A DNA stretch of 39,490 nt, taken from CAUTUX01 sp963532875. GTDB taxonomy: Bacteria > Bacillota > Clostridia > Christensenellales > CAG-917. Numbering within the stretch: the first letter of the stretch is position 1; each line of letters opens with the position of its first letter. The translations under genes were made by a program, and so were the position numbers. The stretch is taken from NCBI GenBank assembly GCA_963532875.1, contig CAUSLO010000007.1:1-39490 (forward strand). Reading direction: 5' to 3'. This document shows, in pieces, positions 33,709-39,490 of the stretch. The notes below the pieces were generated by a model. That model was given only the letters and a program-made list of their open reading frames with translations. It did no database searches and was not told where the DNA came from.

Positions 33709-34658
33709 AATAAATCTTTTATTGTAATTTGCTTAATTTCGCATTTGCCAATATCCACAATGTCGATGTATTCTATCGTTTCTTTGTCTATTGCCTTTTT
33801 ATCCTGTGCAATATATTTATACATTTTTATTGGATTTATATCGTATTTGGGAATGTTGAAATACTTGAAAATCTTTAGGTATTCGTTATATTGGCTTTCG
33901 CTTATTTCATTTAATTTAAATTTTCTTTCAATGATATATTGTATGCCGTGTGCTACTGCTGTTCCATGAGAAACCTTGTGATTTGAACATCCTTCTATGG
34001 CGTGCCCTATGGTATGTCCTAGATTTAAAATTTTTCGTATTCCTGTTTCGTATAGATCTTCTTCAACATATTGCAATTTGCACTCAATGCATTTCTTAAT
34101 GAAATTCAAATCTATTTCGAGAGTTGGAGTTATTTCATCATGAATTTTTTTAGATATAAAGGCATATTTAATTATTTCGCCATATGCTGATGTGCGTTCT
34201 GATTTTGGCAATGTCTCTAGGAACTCCATACATATTATATTTTGAATTGGTTCTTTGATTACTCCAATTTGATTTTTGTATTTTCTGTGATTTACTCCGC
34301 CCTTGCCCCCTATTGACGCATCTATCATTGCTATTAGAGTTGTTGGTATTAGGATGTGGTCTATGCCTCTTTTATATGTCCCTGCAATGAAAGCTGTTAT
34401 GTCGCAAACAATTCCCCCACCGATGCCTATGATGCAATCTTTCTTCGTTAGTCCCTTCCTCAATATTTTGCTAATTATTTTTTTGTACATAAAAAGAGAT
34501 TTGTTCTTCTCTTTGGATGAAAATATGAAACTGCTTTCTTCTGGGATAAAACTTAGTTTTGACTTATTGAGATTGTAACAGTTCTTGTCAATGATGTAGA
34601 AAACTTTTCTATTAGGGATTTTGATTTCTTCAATTTTTGATACATACACTATGCTCAT
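33696..34658 (-). CDS. aroB: 3-dehydroquinate synthase
   Basis: 320 residues; NAD- and metal-dependent cyclisation of DAHP. GIGGGIVCDITAFIAGTYKR, PTTLIAMIDASIGGKGGVNH, YGEIIKYAF, LNLGHTIGHAIE and HGTAVAHG hold the NAD, substrate and metal (Glu, His, His) residues. It is shorter than the usual 350-360 residues, mainly through a trimmed N-terminal region. AAAGG lies about 8 nt before the ATG, which overlaps the aroF stop as ATGA. Confidence 0.95.
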   Translation of the reverse strand: MSIVYVSKIEEIKIPNRKVFYIIDKNCYNLNKSKLSFIPEESSFIFSSKEKNKSLFMYKKIISKILRKGLTKKDCIIGIGGGIVCDITAFIAGTYKRGIDHILIPTTLIAMIDASIGGKGGVNHRKYKNQIGVIKEPIQNIICMEFLETLPKSERTSAYGEIIKYAFISKKIHDEITPTLEIDLNFIKKCIECKLQYVEEDLYETGIRKILNLGHTIGHAIEGCSNHKVSHGTAVAHGIQYIIERKFKLNEISESQYNEYLKIFKYFNIPKYDINPIKMYKYIAQDKKAIDKETIEYIDIVDIGKCEIKQITIKDLLCIK

Positions 34659-35449
34659 TTGATGACCTTTCGGATTTCATCAATTTTCTTTTTTAACTTC
34701 TTAAATTCTTCAGTGCTAATTGTTTGGGCAGCGTCTGAAATTGATTTGTTAGGATTAGTGTGAACTTCTAACATGACCCCTGCAATGCCTAGCGATACTG
34801 ACGCCAATGTCATGTCAGACACAATTGATGCTTTGCCTGTTCCATGTGATGGATCTACAAATATTGGTAGGTTAGTTTCTTGCTTTAAAAGAGCAATGCC
34901 TCCTAGGTCAATCGTGTTGCGTAGATCTTGTTGAAAAGTTCTTATTCCTCGCTCGCATAAAATTACTTTTTCATTCCCTTCACGCAGTATATATTCTGCA
35001 CTGCATAGCCATTCCATCAACGTTGCGGAAATTGCTCTCTTCAGAAGTACTGGTTTCTTTGTTTTCCCTAGTTCTTTGAGTAGATCATAATTTTGCATAT
35101 TCCTACATCCAACTTGGATTATGTCTATTTCCTCAAAAAGATCAATTTGATTTACGCTAGTGATTTCGGTAACTACTGGCAATTTTGTTTCTTTTTTTGC
35201 AGTTACTAAATCTTGGATTGCCTCTGCTCCACGACCTTGAAAATCATATGGGGAAGTCCTTGGTTTAAACGCTCCGCCTCTCAGAATGTTTGCTCCGTAT
35301 TCTTTAACTTTCTTTGCTATCTCAACTATTTGCTTTTCACTTTCAACTGAACATGGACCTGCAATTATATTAAAATTACTTGAAGTAATACATACTTCAT
35401 CATTAATTTGTATCTTTAACTCATTTTTGTTAGAAAATAAATTATCCAT
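34655..35449 (-). CDS. aroF: 3-deoxy-7-phosphoheptulonate synthase (DAHP synthase, type I-beta)
   Basis: 264 residues; condenses PEP and erythrose 4-phosphate, the entry step of the pathway. NIIAGPCSVES, GGAFKPRTSPYDFQG, LLKRAISATLMEWLCSAEYI, CERGIRTF and VDPSHGTGK are present. The usual LKRG loop reads LKRA. There is no fused regulatory domain (ACT or chorismate mutase), so feedback control, if any, may come from the chorismate mutase on AroC. Weak Shine-Dalgarno (AGGG, 4 nt). First gene of the aro operon. Confidence 0.95.
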   Translation of the reverse strand: MDNLFSNKNELKIQINDEVCITSSNFNIIAGPCSVESEKQIVEIAKKVKEYGANILRGGAFKPRTSPYDFQGRGAEAIQDLVTAKKETKLPVVTEITSVNQIDLFEEIDIIQVGCRNMQNYDLLKELGKTKKPVLLKRAISATLMEWLCSAEYILREGNEKVILCERGIRTFQQDLRNTIDLGGIALLKQETNLPIFVDPSHGTGKASIVSDMTLASVSLGIAGVMLEVHTNPNKSISDAAQTISTEEFKKLKKKIDEIRKVIK

Positions 35450-35472
35450 AAACCCTAATTTCTTTTATGTTG

Positions 35473-35489
35473 ATACTACTAAAAGTATA
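35473..35489 (-). promoter_or_regulatory. Possible aro operon -10 within a dyad
   Basis: TATACT on the minus strand (35489-35484) overlaps the dyad ATACT-N6-AGTAT, 35 bp upstream of the aroF ATG. No good -35 is seen. The gap contains no T-box or recognisable leader peptide. Confidence 0.3.
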
Positions 35490-35537
35490 AATGAATTGTC
35501 ATTTTTGAATAGATTCTAATACTGTATGTATGATTGG

Positions 35538-35564
35538 AAAAAAGCAATTACTATTTAGTAACTG
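35538..35564 (-). terminator. Rho-independent terminator after the phosphatase/CoA-disulfide reductase unit
   Basis: On the minus strand CAGTTACT, loop AAAT, AGTAATTG (8 bp with one G-T), then CTTTTTT. It begins immediately after the stop codon of the 59-residue ORF, which supports that ORF being the last gene of the unit. Confidence 0.75.
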
Positions 35565-35744
35565 TTATTTCTCGTCCTCTATTCCGTATACTTCTTTTAC
35601 GAATTTCTCTACACCTGAATACGCTTCACATACCCTCTCTTCACCGTCAATTGCAACTGTGAGTGGATAGTATGAGAATGCTGCTTCCATTAGTGCCTCG
35701 TACATTTTTGTGTACTTTTTACCCTTAATCTCAATCTCATGCAT
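35565..35744 (-). CDS. Small hypothetical protein, 59 residues
   Basis: An ORF of 59 codons, MHEIEIKGKKYTKMYEALME, AAFSYYPLTVAIDGEERVCE, AYSGVEKFVKEVYGIEDEK. It overlaps the end of the CoA-disulfide reductase gene by 8 bp and has GGTGG 5 nt before its ATG, and its stop abuts a terminator. It is acidic and soluble, with a likely alpha/beta fold and one Cys (Cys39). I do not recognise the family. Tight coupling suggests a partner role for the reductase-rhodanese. Confidence 0.7.
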   Translation of the reverse strand: MHEIEIKGKKYTKMYEALMEAAFSYYPLTVAIDGEERVCEAYSGVEKFVKEVYGIEDEK

Positions 35745-37371
35745 TTTTTACCACCGCCTCGTATAGTCTATATCCGCCACTAAAATTATATACTTGGAAT
35801 CCTTTGGCTGACAATATTTGATACGCAATATATGACCTTAATCCAGTTCTGCACATTAAAAAGATCTTCTTTTGCTTGTCTAATTCGTTAATTCTCTCTC
35901 TTAATTCGTCAACTGGAATGTTTATAAATCCGTCTACGTGTCCGTGTTGGTATTCATACTCTGTGCGAACATCTAGTGCAATAGCGTCCTTATCTGTGAG
36001 TACTTTCTCCACATCGTGCCAATGCCATACTTTAACTCTTTTACTTAGAATATTGTCTGCAACTAGACCAGCAATGTTTACTGGATCCTTTGCTGAGGAG
36101 AATGGAGGGGCATAACAAAACTCTGTATCTGCTAGATCTTTAACCGTGAATCCTGCACGTATAGCAACTGCAAAGTCATCGCACCTTTTGTCTACTCCCT
36201 TACTACCTATCAACTGTGCTCCGTATATTTTGCCAGTGTGTTTATCAAATATTGTTTTAATGGAAATGTTTCTTGCTCCTGGGTAGTATGTCGCATTGGA
36301 TGCTGAATAGGTGAAAGATTTTTCATATTCATATCCTAATGCTTGTGCTGTTTTTTCTGTAATACCTGTCGATGCCAATACCATATCTCCGAATTTCAAG
36401 ATGCTAGTCCCCACTGTTCCTTTGTATTTCTCTTCTATACCACAGATGTTATTGGCTACAAGTCTTGCTTGTTTGTTTGCGGAACTTGCAAATGGTGAGA
36501 CGACATGTTGTCCAGTTACAAAATGTTTAATCTGCACTGCGTCTCCAACAGCGTATACATCGTTTGAACTCGTTCTCATGTAATCATCAACTATTATTGC
36601 CCCTCGTTCTGTACACTTCAATCCAGCCTTAACGACAACGTCGGTATCAGGAACAACACCTGTCGCCATGATAACTATATCGCTTTCGATTTTTCGCTTG
36701 TTTGTTTTAATTGTTAGTTTTTTACCCTTATCAATCCCTACAACCTTTTCAGATAAATACAATTCTATTCCACATTGTTTCATGTATTTTTGTAGTTCGT
36801 GTGCCGCCTCAACGTCTGCACTTGGTAGGACATGTGGTGCAAATTCAACTATGGATACTTTGAGTCCTCTGTGCATAAGATTTTCTGCCATTTCAATGCC
36901 TATGAATCCTGCTCCTAAGACTACGGCTGTTTTGGCGTCATTGTTTGTTATATATCTGTCTATTGAAAATATATCTGGTATGTTTCTAACTGTGAACATT
37001 CCTTCATATTTCTTAAGTCCGATATTTCTTGGTTTCGCTCCTGGGGATAGGATCAATTTGTCATATGTTTCAAAGTATTCCTTTTCGGCATCCTTTATCT
37101 TTACCCTTTTCTTTTTGATGTCAATGTCTGTTACCTCTGAGTTGGTTCGTACGTCTACTCGATATCTGCTGTAGAAACCTTCTTTACTTTGCAAGGTTAA
37201 ATCTTTCTTATCTTGGATTACTCCACCGACATAATACGGCAAACCACAGTTTGCAAAAGAAATATATTCCCCTCTTTCAATCATGATGATTTCCATGTTC
37301 TCATCAAGTCTACGCAATCTTGCTGCAGCGGTTGCTCCTCCTGCTACACCACCAACTATTACGACTTTCAT
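35737..37371 (-). CDS. CoA-disulfide reductase-type flavoprotein with C-terminal rhodanese domain
   Basis: 544 residues. FAD-binding VIVGGVAGGATAAARLRRL at the N-terminus; redox Cys42 in SFANCGLPYYVGG, the single-Cys active site of CoA-disulfide reductase, NADH oxidase and persulfide reductases; NAD-binding VVLGAGFIGIEMAENL; ATGVVPDT and DVYAVGDA. The dimerisation domain runs to about 440. A rhodanese domain (about 455-544) has ALDVRTEYEYQHGHVDGFIN and active Cys507 in LMCRTG. This CoADR-RHD layout is known from enzymes that reduce CoA disulfide and CoA or other persulfides, using NAD(P)H. RBS AGGTGA contains the stop of the phosphatase gene upstream. Confidence 0.92.
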   Translation of the reverse strand: MKVVIVGGVAGGATAAARLRRLDENMEIIMIERGEYISFANCGLPYYVGGVIQDKKDLTLQSKEGFYSRYRVDVRTNSEVTDIDIKKKRVKIKDAEKEYFETYDKLILSPGAKPRNIGLKKYEGMFTVRNIPDIFSIDRYITNNDAKTAVVLGAGFIGIEMAENLMHRGLKVSIVEFAPHVLPSADVEAAHELQKYMKQCGIELYLSEKVVGIDKGKKLTIKTNKRKIESDIVIMATGVVPDTDVVVKAGLKCTERGAIIVDDYMRTSSNDVYAVGDAVQIKHFVTGQHVVSPFASSANKQARLVANNICGIEEKYKGTVGTSILKFGDMVLASTGITEKTAQALGYEYEKSFTYSASNATYYPGARNISIKTIFDKHTGKIYGAQLIGSKGVDKRCDDFAVAIRAGFTVKDLADTEFCYAPPFSSAKDPVNIAGLVADNILSKRVKVWHWHDVEKVLTDKDAIALDVRTEYEYQHGHVDGFINIPVDELRERINELDKQKKIFLMCRTGLRSYIAYQILSAKGFQVYNFSGGYRLYEAVVKNA

Positions 37372-37374
37372 ACT

Positions 37375-37830
37375 TCACCTCAAAACAACTTCTTTCATAA
37401 AGTGTTCACAACCTTCTAATATATCGTCATATGCCTTTTCAAAATTACCTGTATACCATGGATCAGCAACATCTCTTGGAGAATCTGTGTAATCTAAAAG
37501 TCGATATACTTTTTCTTTACCATCTAATATTCTCTTTGCATCTGAGAGATTGTATGAATCCATACAGAGAAAATAATCAAAATCTGCGTAATTTTCTTTC
37601 TGCAATCCTCTTGCTCTATGTCCACCTGGATATATTATTCCATGATTCAAAAGTGCCAGTTTTGAACTAGAGTGCATGCCACATCCATAGTTTTCATTAG
37701 ATGTCCCAAACGATTCTACATGTACAGTATCTATCCCTTCTTTCTTTAACATGTCTTTAAATAAATATTCCGCTAGCGGAGATCTACAGATATTTCCTAA
37801 ACATACGAATGCGACACTTAATTTTTTCAT
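37375..37830 (-). CDS. Low-molecular-weight protein-tyrosine phosphatase
   Basis: 151 residues. The N-terminal P-loop VCLGNICRSP holds the Cys10-x5-Arg16 signature and DVADPWYTG the general acid Asp123. The length is typical. It could act on tyrosine- or arginine-phosphorylated proteins; the family includes both. No kinase gene is nearby. The ATG has no Shine-Dalgarno, and TATAAT ends 6 nt before it, so the transcript is probably leaderless. First gene of the unit with the flavoprotein. Confidence 0.94.
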   Translation of the reverse strand: MKKLSVAFVCLGNICRSPLAEYLFKDMLKKEGIDTVHVESFGTSNENYGCGMHSSSKLALLNHGIIYPGGHRARGLQKENYADFDYFLCMDSYNLSDAKRILDGKEKVYRLLDYTDSPRDVADPWYTGNFEKAYDDILEGCEHFMKEVVLR

Positions 37831-37836
37831 GCAGTC

Positions 37837-37842
37837 ATTATA
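37837..37842 (-). promoter_or_regulatory. Extended -10 promoter 6 nt from the phosphatase ATG
   Basis: Minus strand TTGA-TATAAT, then GACTGC, then ATG. The TGA before the hexamer gives an extended -10; the -35 region (TTAATT at 17 bp) is weak. Confidence 0.6.
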
Positions 37843-37857
37843 TCAAATTAAGTAGCC

Positions 37858-37882
37858 TTAATTAAGACTTTGGGCTAATTAA
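37858..37882. repeat. Inverted repeat between the phosphatase and alcohol dehydrogenase genes
   Basis: TTAATTA, 11-nt loop, TAATTAA, overlapping the -35 region of the phosphatase promoter; AGCC and GGCT offer an alternative pairing. It may be a shared operator or chance in AT-rich DNA. Confidence 0.35.
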
Positions 37883-37976
37883 ATGATGGTCATTTCTAGT
37901 TGTTTTTATCTTGATATTGTATGGGTATTTTTTAAGTGTTAAAATAAATATATTATTTTATTCATTAGGGGGAATT

Positions 37977-39185
37977 ATGAATATTTTTTCAAAAATGCAT
38001 TGCAGATTATATCAAAGAATTATGTACTGTGCTTCTGCACTTTTACCTTGGCGTGTTCCTGAACAACTATCAGGTGAAGGCAGTTTAGCGGAACTTCCAA
38101 AGTTTATAAAAAGCAAAGGTTGGAAGAGTGCGTTGGTTGTAAGTGATGAAATGTTAGTTAAACTTGGTCTTGTTGCTCCACTTCTTGAAGGCATGGAAAA
38201 AGAAGGCATCAAGGCTGTTTTGTTTGATAAGGTAATACCTAATCCAACAATTACAAATGTTGAAGATGGACTGGCAATATACAAAAAAAATGAATGCGAT
38301 CACATTATTGCATTAGGTGGTGGATCAGTTATTGACTGTGCAAAAATTATTGCAGCAAGAGTTGTTAAACCAAAACAAAGCGTTCAAAAAATGAAAGGCT
38401 TATTAAAGGTAGGGAAAAAGTTGCCACCATTCGTTGCTATTCCAACAACATCTGGAACTGGTTCAGAGGCAACATTGGCTGCGGTTATATCTAACCCAGA
38501 AACTCACGAAAAGTATCCAATTAATGATACTCATCTTATTCCTACATATGCCGTTATGGACCCACTCTTAACGATTGGCCTTCCAAAGCCAATAACCTCA
38601 ACTACTGGTATGGATGCTTTAACACATGCTGTAGAGGCATACATAGGAAGTGAGAATACAAAGAAAACTAAAAAGTATGCAATTGAAGCAACACAATTGA
38701 TATTTAAATATATTAAGCGTGCATACGATCAAGGGGATGACAAAGAAGCACGTAACATGATGCAAAAGGCTTCTCTACTCGCAGGTATGGCATTTACTCG
38801 TGCATATGTCGGCTATGTTCACGCAGTTGCACATACCCTTGGTGGATTCTATGGAGTGCCTCATGGATTAGCAAACGCAGTTATTCTTCCTCACGTACTG
38901 CAAGCATACGGAAAGAAGGCTCATAAAAAATTAGCAAAACTTGCTGATGCTGTTGGCATCACAGGAGCAACAAAGGCAGAAAAGGCTAATAAGTTTATTG
39001 AGGCAATTAGAGAACTTAATAGGTCAATGGACATTCCTGAAAAAATTGAAGGTAAATTTAAAATCAAAGAGGAAGATATTCCATTAATGGTTAAACGTGC
39101 TCTTGCTGAGGGGAATCCTCTGTACCCTGTTCCTGTACTCTGGGGCAAAAAAGAAATAGAGAAAATTTATAAAATTATAATGTAG
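37977..39185 (+). CDS. Iron-containing alcohol dehydrogenase
   Basis: 402 residues; NAD(P)-dependent group III alcohol/aldehyde or polyol reductase. ALGGGSVIDCAK binds the cofactor, IPTTSGTGSEAT is the second signature, and Asp213, His217, His282 and His296 (in TGMDALTHAVEAY and VHAVAHTLGGFYGVPHG) are the metal ligands, with the expected D-x3-H and 14-residue spacing. The frame is open from 37911, but the ATG at 37977 has GGGGG 5 nt upstream. The substrate is not predictable. The stop overlaps the convergent gene by 11 bp. Confidence 0.92.
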   Translation: MNIFSKMHCRLYQRIMYCASALLPWRVPEQLSGEGSLAELPKFIKSKGWKSALVVSDEMLVKLGLVAPLLEGMEKEGIKAVLFDKVIPNPTITNVEDGLAIYKKNECDHIIALGGGSVIDCAKIIAARVVKPKQSVQKMKGLLKVGKKLPPFVAIPTTSGTGSEATLAAVISNPETHEKYPINDTHLIPTYAVMDPLLTIGLPKPITSTTGMDALTHAVEAYIGSENTKKTKKYAIEATQLIFKYIKRAYDQGDDKEARNMMQKASLLAGMAFTRAYVGYVHAVAHTLGGFYGVPHGLANAVILPHVLQAYGKKAHKKLAKLADAVGITGATKAEKANKFIEAIRELNRSMDIPEKIEGKFKIKEEDIPLMVKRALAEGNPLYPVPVLWGKKEIEKIYKIIM

Positions 39186-39490
39186 TCTTATTTAGGCTAT
39201 CCTTATTTTCACTTTTAGCAACTTCTTGAGTTTTTTGCTCTTGAAGTTGTTTTATTAGTTTCGCCTTTTGTTCTTGAAAAACTTTTTCCTTTTTCTTGTA
39301 TACAAAAATCATTCCAACGAAACTAGGAAGTGCAACGCCACAACCAACGCCTATTGCTACTCCAATTAATTTCTTGTTAACTTGTTTCTTTGGCTTCGTT
39401 GTTTGTTCTGTCTTTGTTCCTTCTGCGTAGACTGCCTGCGTCGTTTGAAAACTTACAAGTCCAATTAACAAAAATGCCAAAATTATAAAA
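39175..39490 (-). CDS. Exported/membrane protein, 5' end outside the window
   Basis: About 105 residues visible. The frame is open to the window edge (FIILAFLLIGLVSFQTTQ, then AVYAEG), which reads as the core and cleavage region of a signal peptide; the start codon is not in view. After a Lys/Thr-rich linker comes a Gly-rich transmembrane segment (LIGVAIGVGCGVALPSFVGM) and a charged Gln/Lys/Glu coiled-coil tail (KEKVFQEQKAKLIKQLQEQK). I do not recognise the family. The plan (signal, short linker, TM, cytoplasmic tail) resembles that of the 7636-8328 protein. Confidence 0.65.
   Translation of the reverse strand, partial: FIILAFLLIGLVSFQTTQAVYAEGTKTEQTTKPKKQVNKKLIGVAIGVGCGVALPSFVGMIFVYKKKEKVFQEQKAKLIKQLQEQKTQEVAKSENKDSLNKTTL

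Noticed and set aside
35450..35540. Aromatic amino acid T-box or attenuator before aroF
   Set aside because: The gap is under 90 bp, has no T-box conserved core, and no run of Phe, Tyr or Trp codons in a small ORF.

Overview
The window is AT-rich DNA from a low-GC, Gram-positive-type anaerobe, most likely in the Clostridia or a close Firmicutes lineage. This rests on gene order and content: recJ-relA-MBL hydrolase-hemZ, rplU-prp-rpmA with an N-terminally extended L27, a ferredoxin-linked 2-oxoacid oxidoreductase, a CoA-disulfide reductase with a rhodanese tail, and a lipobox-type surface lipoprotein. It reads as chromosome. No integrase, transposase, CRISPR array or replication origin was found.

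Layout. 1-6975 (minus): 5' end of asnS, a 43-residue ORF, then hemZ, an MBL hydrolase, relA and recJ, packed with ATGA-type overlaps. 7064-7621 (plus): YfcE-type phosphoesterase. 7636-12253 (minus): korDABC, thyA, folA and a signal-peptide/membrane protein. 12311-13976 is an accessory patch: an intact ORF6N-domain gene, a decayed fragment of a second copy, and direct repeats. 13977-24717 (minus): two giant surface proteins, a 1,767-residue lipoprotein with BspA-type leucine-rich repeats and a 1,790-residue membrane-anchored protein with InlB-type repeats. 24806-26104 (minus): M20 peptidase. 26320-28114 (plus): rplU-prp-rpmA, a terminator, an OGG-type glycosylase, and a tRNA-Arg(CCG) whose 5' half overlaps the glycosylase 3' end. 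28122-29147 (minus): recA, with a tandem 31-bp palindrome array upstream. 29600-35449 (minus): a six-gene shikimate operon aroF-aroB-aroA-aroC/CM-aroE/K-aroQ with two gene fusions. 35565-37830 (minus): low-MW phosphatase, CoA-disulfide reductase-rhodanese and a 59-residue ORF ending at a terminator. 37977-39185 (plus): iron alcohol dehydrogenase. 39175-39490: partial membrane protein.

How the genes work together. The aro operon encodes the route from E4P and PEP through chorismate to prephenate. The kor genes make acyl-CoA with ferredoxin, and share a transcription unit with dTMP and tetrahydrofolate synthesis. Prp is expected to trim the L27 encoded next to it. The two giant proteins look like one cell-surface module.

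The most unusual points are the phased palindrome array upstream of recA; a perfect coding-embedded inverted repeat kept, with compensatory changes, in both the intact and the decayed ORF6N copies; the glycosylase/tRNA-Arg overlap; and three genes with a -10 hexamer exactly 6 nt from the ATG and no Shine-Dalgarno, suggesting leaderless mRNAs. All calls come from reading the sequence; no database search was run.
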